A stretch of 64,000 nt of DNA from Streptacidiphilus anmyonensis (GCF_000787855.1 NZ_BBPQ01000001.1:62001-126000), one strand, 5' to 3'. Counted from the first letter of the stretch, positions 16,270-25,909 are shown. Notes: generated from the letters alone by a model not told the origin. Program-made: numbers and translations.

Positions 16270-16839
16270 TCAGCGGGCGAAGCAGTCCGCCAGGTGATCG
16301 TTGACCAGGCCGCACGCCTGCATCATCGCGTAGGCGGTCGTCGGGCCGACGAAGCGGAACCCGCGGCGCTTGAGCTCCTTGGCGAGCGCCGTGGACTCCG
16401 GCGTCACCGCCGGGATGTCCGCCAGCGACATCGGGGCGGCGGGCGCCGGATCGGGCGCGTAGCTCCAGATCAGCGAGTCGAGGCTGGTGCCGTCCAGATC
16501 GAGCAGCGCGCGGGCGTTGGCGATGGTGGCGACGATCTTCGCGCGGTTGCGGATGATGCCCTCGTCCGCGAGGAGCCGGTCGACGTCGGTCTCGTCGTAG
16601 GCCGCGACCCTGGCCGGGTCGAAGCCGTCGAAGGCCCGGCGGAAGCCCTCCCTGCGGCGGAGGATCGTGATCCAGGAGAGACCCGACTGGAAGGCCTCCA
16701 GGGCGAGACGCTCGTACAGCGCGGTGTCGCCGTGGACCGGCCGGCCCCACTCGGTGTCGTGGTACTCGACGTAGTCGGGGGTCGAGAGGCCCCAGGGACA
16801 GCGCAGCCGGCCGTCCTCCCCGCGAACGGTCGCGCTCAC
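16270..16839 (-). CDS. tag: DNA-3-methyladenine glycosylase I
   Basis: The 189-residue helix-hairpin-helix glycosylase excises 3-methyladenine during base-excision repair. Diagnostic stretches are RCPWGLSTPDYVEYHDTEWG, LALEAFQSGLSWITILRRRE, GIIRNRAKIVATIANARA and FRFVGPTTAYAMMQACGLVN. The zinc-binding Cys and His residues are at the N-terminus and in the final NDHLADC. The GTG start overlaps the stop of the upstream DivIVA-like gene (GTGA), so the two are co-translated. Mycobacterial tag is next to the same DivIVA-like gene. Confidence 0.93.
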   Translation of the reverse strand: MSATVRGEDGRLRCPWGLSTPDYVEYHDTEWGRPVHGDTALYERLALEAFQSGLSWITILRRREGFRRAFDGFDPARVAAYDETDVDRLLADEGIIRNRAKIVATIANARALLDLDGTSLDSLIWSYAPDPAPAAPMSLADIPAVTPESTALAKELKRRGFRFVGPTTAYAMMQACGLVNDHLADCFAR

Positions 16840-17345
16840 AGCTCGTCGTCCTTCCGAGGGGCTCCCGGCTCGGGGGTCCCCTGTTCGTCGGCCTCCTGCC
16901 CGGGAGTCCCGAGCACAGGAGTCCCGTGCTCGTCGGCCTCCTGCTCGGTGGGAAGCGCCGCCGCGGGCGCCGGCTCCTCGACGGCAGGGCTGATCTGCGT
17001 CGGCTGGTAGGCGACGCGCCGCTCGGTGGCGACCGAGCCCGCCGCGCCGGGCGAGGCGAGGGCCGCGGCCAGCGCGGTCTCCAGCTCCTGGACGCGGTGC
17101 TCGCGCTCGCTCAGCTCCGCGGCCATCCGGTCGAGCGCGTCGTCGACCTCGTCCATGCGGTAGCCGCGCAGCGCCATCGGGAAGCGCAGATCGTCGACGT
17201 CCGTGCGCGACACCGGACGGTCCTGCGGAAGGCGCGCGGCCAGGCGGTCGCGCTCCGCCTCGGGAAGCGAGCCGCCCGCGCCCAGCGCAGCCAGCGCCGC
17301 CGCGCCGACGACCAGCACCATCAGGACGAGGATCAACCAGAACAC
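16836..17345 (-). CDS. Single-pass membrane protein with DivIVA-like domain
   Basis: The 169-residue product has an N-terminal membrane helix (VFWLILVLMVLVVGAAALAAL), a DivIVA motif (RFPMALRGYRMDEVDDALDR) and a short coiled coil (MAAELSEREHRVQELETALA), then a disordered tail with two near repeats (EQEADEHGTPVLGTPG and GQEADEQGTPEPGAP). DivIVA domains recruit proteins to curved membranes and growing tips in actinobacteria; this one is a small membrane-tethered variant. The GTG at 17345 is chosen because GGAGTGGG precedes it; a TTG 15 codons upstream has no ribosome-binding site. It is coupled to tag by overlap. Confidence 0.8.
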   Translation of the reverse strand: MFWLILVLMVLVVGAAALAALGAGGSLPEAERDRLAARLPQDRPVSRTDVDDLRFPMALRGYRMDEVDDALDRMAAELSEREHRVQELETALAAALASPGAAGSVATERRVAYQPTQISPAVEEPAPAAALPTEQEADEHGTPVLGTPGQEADEQGTPEPGAPRKDDEL

Positions 17346-17432
17346 AGGCCCACTCCAGGCTGCCGGTGGGGGATCATGGACAAGCCCCAAACGTAACGAC
17401 AGCCATCATGGTGCACCAGCCCGGGAGGACGC

Positions 17433-18308
17433 ATGGCCCGCACGGCCCTCAAGCTCGGTCCGCGAACCTTCGGACCGGACGAGCTGGTGATCATGGCGAT
17501 CGTGAACCGGACGCCGGACTCGTTCTTCGACCAGGGCGCCACCTTCGCCGACGAGCCGGCCTTCGCCGCCGCCGACCGCGCGGTCGCCGAGGGGGCCGCG
17601 ATCCTCGACATCGGCGGTGTGAAGGCGGGGCCCGGGGAGGAGGTGACGGTCGAGGAGGAGCTGCGCCGCACCGTCCCCTTCGTCGCGGCCCTGCGCGAGC
17701 GCCATCCGGACGTGGTGCTCAGTGTGGACACCTGGCGCCACGAGGTGGGCGAGGCCGTGTGCGCGGTGGGCGCGGACCTGCTCAACGACGCCTGGGGCGG
17801 CGTCGACCCCGAGCTCGCCGAGGTCGCCGCGAAGCACAGGGTGGGACTGGTCTGTACACACGCGGGCGGCGCCGAACCGCGTACACGGCCGCACCGCGTC
17901 GAGTACCCGGACGTCATGGCGGACATCCTGGAGCGGACGGTTCACGGCGAGGCGGAGCGCGCCCTCGCGCTGGGCGTGCCACGGGAGTCGATCATCATCG
18001 ACCCCGGACACGACTTCGGGAAGAACACCCGCCACTCGCTGGAGGCGACGCGACGGCTCCCCGAGATGACCGCGACCGGCTGGCCGGTGCTGGTCTCGCT
18101 GTCCAACAAGGACTTCGTCGGCGAGACGCTGGACAAGCCGGTGGGCGAGCGCCTGCTCGGCACGCTGGCCACGACCGCGGTCTCGGCCTGGCTCGGCGCG
18201 CAGATCTACCGGGTCCACCAGGTCGCCGAGACGCGCCAGGTGCTCGACATGGTCGCCTCGATCCGCGGCACCCGGGAGCCCGCGGTCGCCCGCCGCGGGC
18301 TCGCCTGA
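17433..18308 (+). CDS. folP2: FolP2-type dihydropteroate synthase homologue
   Basis: The 291-residue TIM barrel is clearly related to dihydropteroate synthase, but several pterin and pABA motifs are altered. The N25-R-T-P-D-S-F-F segment replaces the usual NVTPDSFSD. DIGGVKAGPGEEV replaces DIGGESTRPGA. SNKDFVGETL replaces the SRKSFIG loop, keeping the Lys but losing the Arg. The closing motif is RVHQV rather than RVHDV. Mycobacterial FolP2, in the same chromosomal position, is reported to lack synthase activity, so a different role is likely. The ATG has GGAGGACGC directly upstream. The gpgS gene that follows folP2 in mycobacteria is absent here. Confidence 0.85.
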   Translation: MARTALKLGPRTFGPDELVIMAIVNRTPDSFFDQGATFADEPAFAAADRAVAEGAAILDIGGVKAGPGEEVTVEEELRRTVPFVAALRERHPDVVLSVDTWRHEVGEAVCAVGADLLNDAWGGVDPELAEVAAKHRVGLVCTHAGGAEPRTRPHRVEYPDVMADILERTVHGEAERALALGVPRESIIIDPGHDFGKNTRHSLEATRRLPEMTATGWPVLVSLSNKDFVGETLDKPVGERLLGTLATTAVSAWLGAQIYRVHQVAETRQVLDMVASIRGTREPAVARRGLA

Positions 18309-18356
18309 GGCTGAGCTGACGCGCGGGCTCGCCTGCGGCTGACGGCTGGGCTCGCC
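18294..18356 (+). repeat. Repeat of the folP2 3' end beyond its stop
   Basis: CGCGGGCTCGCCTGAGGCTGA (18294-18314, containing the folP2 stop) recurs with one change at 18322-18342, and a partial third copy (GGGCTCGCCCTGC) starts at 18348. The period is about 27 bp. Confidence 0.7.
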
Positions 18357-18410
18357 CTGCGGGAGGGAGCCTCCTGGGCTTCCGGGAGGCCCTGCAGCGG
18401 CTTCCGGGGC

Positions 18411-19268
<858 letters not shown>

Positions 19269-19341
19269 ACCTCCGCAGCGTACGACGATCAATCGACGAA
19301 CGGGGGTATGACAGGAGGCGACTTCCGGACCACTCAGAGCC

Positions 19342-19480
19342 GTTCAGGACCGGAGCGGTCTGTTCAGGACCGGAGCGGTCTGTTCAGGACCGGGGGTCTG
19401 TTCAGGACCGGGGGTCTGTTCAGGACCGGGGGTCTGTTCAGGACCGGGGGTCTGTTCAGGACCGGGGGTCTGTTCAGGAC
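19342..19480 (-). repeat. Eight-copy tandem array copying the dapE stop region
   Basis: The core GTTCAGGAC begins at 19342, 19362, 19382, 19400, 19418, 19436, 19454 and 19472. The first two steps are 20 bp (with CCGGAGCGGTCT) and the other five are exactly 18 bp (GTTCAGGACCGGGGGTCT). The last copy is the true 3' end of dapE and contains its stop. Units are otherwise identical, which points to recent slippage. Confidence 0.92.
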
Positions 19481-20589
19481 TGGAGCCAGGCCCGCAGTCG
19501 CTTCTCGGTCTCCTCGATGGCCGAGAGCGAGCAGTGCTCGTCGCGCTTGTGCGCGTAGTTCGGATCGCCGGGGCCGAAGTTCACCGCCGGGATGCCCAGC
19601 GCGGAGAAGCGGGCGACGTCGGTCCAGCCGAACTTGGCCGTCGGGGTGGTCGCCGTGGCCTCGACGAACGCGGCGGCGGCCGGCTGGGACAGGCCCGGCA
19701 GGGCGCCGGCGGCGAAGTCGGTGACGACGACGTCGAAGCCGTCGAAGACCTCCCGCACATGCGCCTCGGCCTGCTCCGGGGTCCGGTTCGGGGCGTAGCG
19801 GAAGTTCACCACGACCAGGCACTCGTCCGGGATCACGTTGTTGGCGACGCCGCCCTCGATCCGGACCGCGTTCAGGCCCTCGTGGTACTCCAGGCCGTCG
19901 ATGACCGGGCGCAGCGGCTCGTAGGCGGCCAGCCGCGCGAGGATCGGCGCGGCCTTGTGGATCGCGTTGTCGCCGAGCCAGGCGCGGGCGGAGTGCGCGC
20001 GCTGCCCGCTGGTGCGGATCTCGGCGCGCAGCGTGCCCTGGCAGCCGCCCTCGACCTGGGCGTTGCTGGGCTCCAGCAGCACCGCGAAGTCGCCCGCGAG
20101 CCACTCGGGGTGGTTGCGGGCCAGGCGACCGAGGCCGTTGCGGCGCGCCTCGACCTCCTCGCAGTCGTAGAAGACGAAGGTGATGTCCCGGTTGGGCTCG
20201 GGCACCGTGGCCGCGATGCGCAGCTGCACGGCGACGCCGGACTTCATGTCCGAGGTGCCGCAGCCGTAGAGCAGGTCGCCCTCGACGGAGGAGGGGAGGT
20301 TGTCGGCGATCGGCACGGTGTCCAGGTGCCCGGCCAGCACGACGCGCTCGCCGCGCCCGAGGTTGGTGCGCGCGATCACGGCGTTGCCGTCCCGCTCCAC
20401 GGTCAGGTGCGGCAGCTTGCGCAGCGCCACCTCGACGGCGTCGGCGATCACCTGCTCCGAACCGCTCACGGACGGGATGTCGACCAGGCTGGCGGTCAAC
20501 TGCCCGCCCGTCATGCTCAGATCGAGCTCGGGGACGACGGTCGACTCGGCGGGCTGCTCGGCGGACTCGTGGGCATCAGGACGGCTCAT
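19474..20589 (-). CDS. dapE: Succinyl-diaminopimelate desuccinylase
   Basis: This is a 371-residue M20-family metallopeptidase of the lysine/meso-DAP pathway, supplying DAP for peptidoglycan. The metal ligands are visible: His in [13 protein letters not shown], Asp in [10 protein letters not shown], the Glu pair in [12 protein letters not shown], Glu in [12 protein letters not shown] and His in [13 protein letters not shown]. The dimerisation lid domain lies between ([16 protein letters not shown]). The ATG at 20589 is preferred because TAGGCT lies 8 nt upstream without a Shine-Dalgarno sequence; an ATG two codons earlier is possible. The long upstream open frame is not coding. dapC lies about 4 kb away. 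Confidence 0.92.
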   Translation of the reverse strand: MSRPDAHESAEQPAESTVVPELDLSMTGGQLTASLVDIPSVSGSEQVIADAVEVALRKLPHLTVERDGNAVIARTNLGRGERVVLAGHLDTVPIADNLPSSVEGDLLYGCGTSDMKSGVAVQLRIAATVPEPNRDITFVFYDCEEVEARRNGLGRLARNHPEWLAGDFAVLLEPSNAQVEGGCQGTLRAEIRTSGQRAHSARAWLGDNAIHKAAPILARLAAYEPLRPVIDGLEYHEGLNAVRIEGGVANNVIPDECLVVVNFRYAPNRTPEQAEAHVREVFDGFDVVVTDFAAGALPGLSQPAAAAFVEATATTPTAKFGWTDVARFSALGIPAVNFGPGDPNYAHKRDEHCSLSAIEETEKRLRAWLQS

Positions 20590-20806
20590 GAACATCCAGC
20601 CTACGTGGGTTCTCCTCACCACGCGCTCAGCTCCCGCTGGAGCGCGGCACAGGTCACAGGTACGCAGGCGAACCGTAGTCCCAGCTGGACCGTCACAGTC
20701 GGTAGGGTGACCAGTCGGCCGGACCTGACCGACCGTGCCGACCGAAACGGCGCGCGCGGAATACGCCCCGCCGCAGAACGTAGCGCCGCCGGAGAAAGGA
20801 TGCCGG

Positions 20807-21865
20807 GTGAGTCTGAGCGAGATGATGGACGCCGGCGACGACTTCCCGGCGCCGCGTCGGCGCCGCCGTCGCTGGCTGGCCTGCCTGCCGGTGCTGGTGC
20901 TGGTGGTCGTGGCAGCCGTCGTGGTCGGGTTCCTGATCGGCAAGGGCGGCGGGCTGCTGCCGGGCCCGCTCTCCGAGGGCTGCGAGGTCGACACCACCGA
21001 CGGCGTGGTCCAGCTCAGCCTCGACCAGATGCAGAACGCCAGCACCATCGCCGCCGTCGCGACCTCGCGCAACCTGCCCGAACGGGCGGTGGCCATCTCG
21101 CTCGCGACCGCCATGCAGGAGTCCCGGCTGACCAACCTCGGCGGCGGCGACCGCGACTCGATCGGCCTCTTCCAGCAGCGGCCCTCGCAGGGTTGGGGCA
21201 CCCCGGAGCAGATCAGCGACCCGGTCTACGCGACGAACAAGTTCCTGGACAAGCTGACGGCCATCCCCGGCTACGCCCAACTCCCCCTCACCGAGGCGGC
21301 GCAGGACGTCCAGCACAGCGGCTTCCCGGACGCCTACGCCCAGCACGAGGCGGACGCCGACACCCTGTCCGCCGCACTGACCGGCCGGGTCCCCTCCGCG
21401 ATGAGCTGCACGGTCGACGGCGTCGGCACCTCCCCGTCGGGCGCCGGCTCCACGACACTGGAGGCGGAGCTGAAGAAGGACTTCGGCCGGGTCGTCTCCA
21501 CCACCGGGCTGGGCGCCGGCTCGGGCTCCGCCACCGGGTCCGGTTCGGGGTCGGGCTCCGGCTCGGGTTCGGGGTCGTCGACCGCGCCGTCGGAGCAACT
21601 GGTAGCGGTGGCGATCCACGGCAGCGCGTACCAGTCGGAGCACGGCTGGGCGGTGGCGCAGTGGTCGGTGGCCCACGCCAAGACGCTGCACATCACCGAG
21701 GTCGAGTACGCCGGCAAGCAGTGGACCAGCTCCGACTCCGACAAGGGCTGGGTCGCCACCGGCTCCGCGTCCGCGAGTGCGGCGGGGGCGGCGGGGGCAT
21801 CGGGCGGTGCCGGTTCGGTCGGCTCCTCGGACTCCGCGAGCGGTCTGCGGATCACCGTCGCCTAG
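20807..21865 (+). CDS. Membrane-anchored lysozyme-like protein
   Basis: The 352-residue product has a short cytosolic part with an Arg run ([10 protein letters not shown]), one membrane segment ([22 protein letters not shown]) and an external domain. Its core ([20 protein letters not shown], then [20 protein letters not shown] and [12 protein letters not shown]) has the pattern of actinobacterial lytic-transglycosylase/lysozyme-like folds, in which the Glu of QES would be catalytic. A Gly-Ser linker ([13 protein letters not shown]) leads to a C-terminal domain ([20 protein letters not shown]). Databases often call relatives 'heavy metal transporter', which is unsupported. The GTG at 20807 has AAGGA 6 nt before it. 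Confidence 0.75.
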   Translation: MSLSEMMDAGDDFPAPRRRRRRWLACLPVLVLVVVAAVVVGFLIGKGGGLLPGPLSEGCEVDTTDGVVQLSLDQMQNASTIAAVATSRNLPERAVAISLATAMQESRLTNLGGGDRDSIGLFQQRPSQGWGTPEQISDPVYATNKFLDKLTAIPGYAQLPLTEAAQDVQHSGFPDAYAQHEADADTLSAALTGRVPSAMSCTVDGVGTSPSGAGSTTLEAELKKDFGRVVSTTGLGAGSGSATGSGSGSGSGSGSGSSTAPSEQLVAVAIHGSAYQSEHGWAVAQWSVAHAKTLHITEVEYAGKQWTSSDSDKGWVATGSASASAAGAAGASGGAGSVGSSDSASGLRITVA

Positions 21866-21943
21866 CCGGCCGGAGGCAATCGGCCGTGTCTCCGGACCTC
21901 CCCGGGGAGTGAACAGGGCAGCCCGTGGTTGACGAATGCGGCC

Positions 21944-21966
21944 ATTCGGGTCGAGCCGACCCGAAT
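21944..21966. terminator. Perfect 10-bp palindrome, probable terminator
   Basis: ATTCGGGTCG and CGACCCGAAT flank a 3-nt loop 78 nt after the lysozyme-like gene and are followed by TTCT. It could also be an operator for the downstream secreted-protein gene. The 21866-22181 spacer is otherwise noncoding and relatively AT-rich. Confidence 0.5.
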
Positions 21967-22054
21967 TTCTCGCTCCAGTCGGGTCCGCCCTTGTCCGGCG
22001 TGCAAAGAAACCTTTCCTCGCCTGCATCGACACCAATCGACATACCCGACATCA

Positions 22055-22071
22055 GCGGACATAAGGTCCGC
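22055..22071 (+). promoter_or_regulatory. Small inverted repeat upstream of secreted protein
   Basis: GCGGAC-ATAAG-GTCCGC forms a perfect 6-bp hairpin 110 nt before the next start codon, in the likely promoter/leader of that gene. Its function is unknown. Confidence 0.3.
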
Positions 22072-22181
22072 CTGCTTGGCGAACTCTTTACCCGATGTGG
22101 CCGCAACCTTCTTGCTCCTGGGGCGGTAATCACCACGTCCGCCCGGCGGACGGGTTCTGTCGTCCCTTCTCAAGGAGCACC

Positions 22182-22895
22182 ATGTCTCTCCCCATCTCGC
22201 GCCGGATCGTCCAGGCCGCGCTCGTCGTCGCGGCAGGTGCGGTCCCGGCGGTCGCGGCGGGAACGGCTCAGGCCGCCCCCGCGCTGCCGACGGTGCCCGA
22301 CCTGGGTGGGCTCAGCCAGCTGAACTCCGCTCCCGACCTCGGCGGTTCCCTGGAGAGCACCGCGCACCAGACCGGTGAGCTGGCGGGCTCGGGCGTCGGT
22401 CAGGCGGCCAGCAACGGCGTCCCCGTCGTCGCCGACGCGGCGGGCCACGAGGTGGGTCAGGCCGTCCCCGGCGGAAACCGCTCGATGGGCTCCTCCGTCA
22501 CGGGTCTGCTCGGCACCGCCTCGCAGGTCGTCGGCGCCGCGCACGACGCGGGCGTGGCCCGCAGCATGCCCGCCACGGCGAACGCCTCCGGCACGATGGC
22601 CGGCGACACTCCGGCCGTGGCGCCGGCGGCGCAGGCACCGGCGTCCTCGTCCAACCCGCTGAGCTCGCTGCCGCTGGCCAGCAGCCTGCCGGTCAACAGC
22701 CTGCCGCTGAGCGCGGCGGGCGGCGCGCTGGGCGGCGGGGCCACCCGCAGCGGCGCTCCGATGGAGCGCCTGGGCGGCCTCCCGGACCTGGCCTCCTCCG
22801 CCACCCCGCAGGCGCTCAGCTCCGCCACCGGCGCACTCCCCGGCCTCAGCGGCCTGCCCCTGGGCGGCCTCCCGATCAACGGCCTGCCGCTGTAG
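22182..22895 (+). CDS. Secreted Ala/Leu/Ser/Pro-rich low-complexity protein
   Basis: The 237-residue product has a Sec signal peptide (MSLPISRRIVQAALVVAAGA, cleaved after a site like GTAQAAPA). The mature part consists of Gly/Ala/Ser stretches and repeated SLPL and GLPL motifs (NPLSSLPLASSLPVNSLPLS and, at the end, GLPLGGLPINGLPL). No catalytic residues or cysteines are seen. Similar small secreted proteins of unknown function occur in streptomycetes. AAGGAG 4 nt before the ATG fixes the start. Strong codon bias and the signal peptide support it as a real gene, perhaps wall-associated. Confidence 0.8.
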   Translation: MSLPISRRIVQAALVVAAGAVPAVAAGTAQAAPALPTVPDLGGLSQLNSAPDLGGSLESTAHQTGELAGSGVGQAASNGVPVVADAAGHEVGQAVPGGNRSMGSSVTGLLGTASQVVGAAHDAGVARSMPATANASGTMAGDTPAVAPAAQAPASSSNPLSSLPLASSLPVNSLPLSAAGGALGGGATRSGAPMERLGGLPDLASSATPQALSSATGALPGLSGLPLGGLPINGLPL

Positions 22896-23237
22896 CGCGC
22901 AGCGCGCGCTTTTCCGGGGGCGCGAGGCTCTGCCACGCCGGGGCTGCCGGGGCCGCCGGCGGCCACCGACGTGGACGGCACCAGTCACGTCGCGAACCAC
23001 CACGCACGACGGCTCGCGGCGCTCGCGCGGCAGAACCTCAGCTCGGCGGAGTTCCCGCGCCCCGACGCTCCCCGAGTCGGCTCGAAGGTGGCGGGAGGGC
23101 CCTCCGGCCGTCTGGGCGGGCAAAGCCGGGCGCGGGTCCCGCGGGCGCAGGCCCCCGCGCCCGGCGGGCCGCTCCCACCGTCCGGCCGCCACTGACAGGC
23201 GACCGCTCAGGCGAGTTGGTTCGGCCTTCCATGCCAA
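22896..23237. other. Intergenic region without a supported gene
   Basis: These 342 bases between the secreted-protein gene and the dapC terminator have very high GC, and no frame has a ribosome-binding site, a family match or convincing codon bias. A hairpin-prone GCGCGCAGCGCGCGC-like stretch directly after the upstream stop may end that transcript. Confidence 0.45.
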
Positions 23238-23271
23238 GGGGCGGTGCCACACCGAGGTGTGGCACCGCCCC
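23238..23271 (-). terminator. Strong hairpin terminator of fdxA-dapC
   Basis: GGGGCGGTGCCACACC and GGTGTGGCACCGCCCC make a perfect 16-bp stem with almost no loop, 31 nt beyond the dapC stop. It has no T-tract, in the actinobacterial style. Confidence 0.8.
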
Positions 23272-23302
23272 TGAAACGTGCGAACCGGCTTGCGGCGGCG
23301 GG

Positions 23303-24451
23303 TCAGCCGCCGAGGCGGGCGACCGCTGCCCCGACGCGTTCGTCCGTGGCCGTGAAGGCCACCCGGACGAAGTCCGCGCCGGCGGAGCCGTAGAACTCGC
23401 CGGGGGCGACGAGGATGCCGTGCTTGGCCAGGTCCGCGATCGTGTCCCAGCAGGGTTCGTCGCGGGTGGCCCACAGGTAGAGGCTCGCCTCGCTGTGCTC
23501 GATGCGGAAGCCGGAGGCGACCAGCGCCGCCCGCAGGGCGTCGCGGCGGGCCGCGTAGCGCTGCCGCTGCTCCGCGACGTGCGCGGAGTCCCCCAGCGCG
23601 GCCACCGTCGCCGCCTGGACCGGAGCCGGGACCATGAAGCCGCTGTGCTTGCGGATCTCCAGCAGTTCGCCCAGGATCTCCGGATCACCCGCGGCGAACG
23701 CCGAGCGGTAGCCGGCCAGGTTCGACCGCTTGGAGAGCGAGTGGACCGCGATCAGGCCCTCGACCGAGCCGCCGCACACGTCCGGGTGCAGCACGGAGAC
23801 CGGCTCGGCCTCCCAGCCCAGCTCCAGGTAGCACTCGTCGCTGACGACGAGAACGCCGTGCTGCCGGGCCCAGCCCACGATCCGCCGCAGCTCGTCCACG
23901 CCCAGCACCCGACCGGTCGGGTTGGACGGGGAGTTGAGCCAGAGCAGCCGCAGACCCTCCGGGTCCAGCTCGGTCGGGTCGTCGTAGACGACGTACTCGG
24001 CGCGGGCGAGGCGCGCGCCCACCTCGTAGGTGGGGTACGCCAGGCGCGGGAAGGCCACGCGGTCGCCGGGGCCGAGGCCCAGCTGCCACGGGAGCAGCGC
24101 GACGAGTTCCTTGGAGCCCACCACCGGCAGGACGTTGCGGTGGGTCATCCCGCGCGCGCCCAGACGGCCCTCGACCCAGCCCACGAGCGCGTCCTTCAGC
24201 GCCGTGGTCCCCCACACCGTGGGGTAGCCGGGGCTGTCCGCGGCCGCGGCGAGTGCGTCCTGGACCAGCTGCGGCACCGGGTCGACGGGGGTGCCGACGG
24301 AGAGGTCGACGAGGCCGTCGGCATGCGCCGCCGCGATCGCCTTGTACGGCTCCAACCGGTCCCACGGGAACGGCGGAAGCAGGGCCGAGACGCGGCGCGC
24401 CGCCCCTCCGGGGAGGGACGGCGCGGCGGAGCTGTCGTGCGACGAGGTCAA
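23303..24451 (-). CDS. dapC: N-succinyldiaminopimelate aminotransferase
   Basis: The 382-residue fold-type I PLP enzyme forms N-succinyl-L,L-DAP in lysine/DAP synthesis. Visible features are PFPWDRLEPYKAIAAAHADG at the N-terminus, LWLNSPSNPTGRVLGVDEL, DECYLELGWE and the PLP-Lys segment HSLSKRSNLAGYRSAFAAGD. The TTG start sits one base after the fdxA stop (TGA-g-TTG) and may be reached by translational coupling, since no clear Shine-Dalgarno sequence lies beside it. The fdx-dapC pairing is conserved in mycobacteria, and dapE lies in the same neighbourhood. Confidence 0.92.
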   Translation of the reverse strand: MTSSHDSSAAPSLPGGAARRVSALLPPFPWDRLEPYKAIAAAHADGLVDLSVGTPVDPVPQLVQDALAAAADSPGYPTVWGTTALKDALVGWVEGRLGARGMTHRNVLPVVGSKELVALLPWQLGLGPGDRVAFPRLAYPTYEVGARLARAEYVVYDDPTELDPEGLRLLWLNSPSNPTGRVLGVDELRRIVGWARQHGVLVVSDECYLELGWEAEPVSVLHPDVCGGSVEGLIAVHSLSKRSNLAGYRSAFAAGDPEILGELLEIRKHSGFMVPAPVQAATVAALGDSAHVAEQRQRYAARRDALRAALVASGFRIEHSEASLYLWATRDEPCWDTIADLAKHGILVAPGEFYGSAGADFVRVAFTATDERVGAAVARLGG

Positions 24452-24452
24452 C

Positions 24453-24779
24453 TCAGTGGTCCTGGTTCTGCGGCGGGAGGGCCGCGATGAACGGGTGGTC
24501 CTTGTCGATCACACCGAGCTTGGAGGCGCCACCGGGCGAGCCGAGGTCGTCGAAGAACTCGACGTTCGCCTTGTAGTAGTCCTTCCACTCCTCCGGGGTG
24601 TCGTCCTCGTAGAAGATCGCCTCGACCGGGCAGACCGGCTCACACGCACCGCAGTCGACGCACTCGTCGGGGTGGATGTACAAGGACCGCTGGCCCTCGT
24701 AGATGCAGTCGACCGGGCACTCTTCGATGCACGCCTTGTCCTTCACGTCGACACAAGGCTGCGCGATGACGTAGGTCAC
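24453..24779 (-). CDS. fdxA: 7Fe ferredoxin
   Basis: The 108-residue ferredoxin reads MTYVIAQPCVDVKDKACIEE and then CPVDCIYEG, with the spacing typical of one [3Fe-4S] and one [4Fe-4S] cluster, the second ligand set being CVDCGACEPVCP. The C-terminal extension (AALPPQNQDH) is usual for actinobacterial FdxA/FdxC. It is a soluble electron carrier; partners such as P450s are not nearby. The GTG start has GGAGG 9 nt upstream. It is the first gene of a two-gene unit with dapC. Confidence 0.95.
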   Translation of the reverse strand: MTYVIAQPCVDVKDKACIEECPVDCIYEGQRSLYIHPDECVDCGACEPVCPVEAIFYEDDTPEEWKDYYKANVEFFDDLGSPGGASKLGVIDKDHPFIAALPPQNQDH

Positions 24780-24889
24780 GCTGTCATTCCTCCTAGTAAG
24801 GGCCTATCGCGCAAGGGAAGCGCGGCGTCGTCGATGCCCGCCCCTAGTATCGCCGGTCGAGGGCACCGAATGTAACGGAGGTAGGCATC

Positions 24890-25909
24890 ATGACGTCCCA
24901 AGCGGGTGCGGTCGACCGGTCAGCATTCCGACTCACCCCCGCTGACCTGGGACGACGCGTCATGGTACGGCGTGTTGTCGGCTTTGAGGAAGATCGGCCG
25001 CAGTTCAGCGACACGCTGGGCGTGCTCACATCCTGGGACCGCGGGCGCGGGGTCTTGACCGTGGTGAACCAGGCCGGTGCGGACGTCGAACTGCCGGAGA
25101 AGGCCCTGGTCGCGGGCAAGCCGGTGCCGCCGAAGCCGCTGCGCCGCTCGCTCGCCGCGCCGCCGGTCCCGACCCCGGACGCGTTGCAGCGGATCGCGGC
25201 ACGCGGTTGGGCCGCGCTGGAGCAGGAGCCGTTGGGCGGCTGGGTCCTGCGGTCCTCGTCGGGCTTCACCCGCCGCGGCAACTCGACGCAGACGCTGGGC
25301 GATCCGGGGATGCCGCTGGACGAGGCGCTCGACCGGGTGCAGGACTGGTACGCGGCGCGCGGCCTGCCGGCCTTCGTCGAGGTGGTGCGTCCCGGCTCCA
25401 CGGACGGCCTGGAGGCCGCGCTGACGGCCCGCGGGGCGTCGGAGGCGCTCACCCAGGTCCGGACCGCGCCGATCGCACGCCTGGCCGCACCGGTCACGGC
25501 GGACGTGCGGCTCTCCCGCACCGCGGACGAGGCGTGGCTCTCGCGCTACCAGCGGATCGAGGGCGACGCGTCCAAGGCGACCGCGGCGAGGGCCCTGCTG
25601 CACAGCGGCCCCTCCGTCTGGTTCGCCTCGGTCTTCCTGCCCGAGGTGGCGGACGGCCCGGCGGCGATCGGCCGCTGCGTGGTGGACGGCGAGTGGGCCG
25701 GCTTCGGCGCCGTCGAGGTGGTGCCGCAGGCGCGCCGACGCGGTCTGGCGGGCGCGGTCATGGCGACCCTGGCGTCCCGCGCCGCGGAGGAGGGCGCTTC
25801 CGGCGCATATCTGCAGGTCGAGGAGGAGAACACGGCCGCTCGCGCCCTGTACGACAAGCTCGGCTTCGACACCGCCTACCGCTACGGCTACGCCAGGCTG
25901 CACGCGTGA
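24890..25909 (+). CDS. GNAT-family N-acetyltransferase with N-terminal beta domain
   Basis: The 339-residue product has an N-terminal SH3-like strand region (GRRVMVRRVVGFEEDRPQFS, then DTLGVLTSWDRGRGVLTVVN), a middle degenerate acetyltransferase half, and a C-terminal GNAT domain with the acetyl-CoA loop VPQARRRGLAGAVMATL and the late motif NTAARALYDKLGFDTAYRYG. The substrate is unknown. GGAGGT precedes the ATG, and TAGTAT about 35 nt further up is a good -10. The gene is divergent from fdxA with a 110-nt shared spacer. Similar fdx-adjacent acetyltransferases occur in related genomes. Confidence 0.85.
   Translation: MTSQAGAVDRSAFRLTPADLGRRVMVRRVVGFEEDRPQFSDTLGVLTSWDRGRGVLTVVNQAGADVELPEKALVAGKPVPPKPLRRSLAAPPVPTPDALQRIAARGWAALEQEPLGGWVLRSSSGFTRRGNSTQTLGDPGMPLDEALDRVQDWYAARGLPAFVEVVRPGSTDGLEAALTARGASEALTQVRTAPIARLAAPVTADVRLSRTADEAWLSRYQRIEGDASKATAARALLHSGPSVWFASVFLPEVADGPAAIGRCVVDGEWAGFGAVEVVPQARRRGLAGAVMATLASRAAEEGASGAYLQVEEENTAARALYDKLGFDTAYRYGYARLHA

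Noticed and set aside
19342-19480. A CRISPR array
   Set aside because: The repeats are contiguous with no spacers, and no cas genes are nearby.
20596-21201. A 200-codon extension in front of dapE
   Set aside because: It is antisense to the lysozyme-like gene and to intergenic DNA; the M20 domain starts just after 20589.
21866-22181. A riboswitch (ydaO/c-di-AMP type) before the secreted-protein gene
   Set aside because: Only two short unrelated hairpins are seen; no conserved riboswitch core could be recognised by eye.
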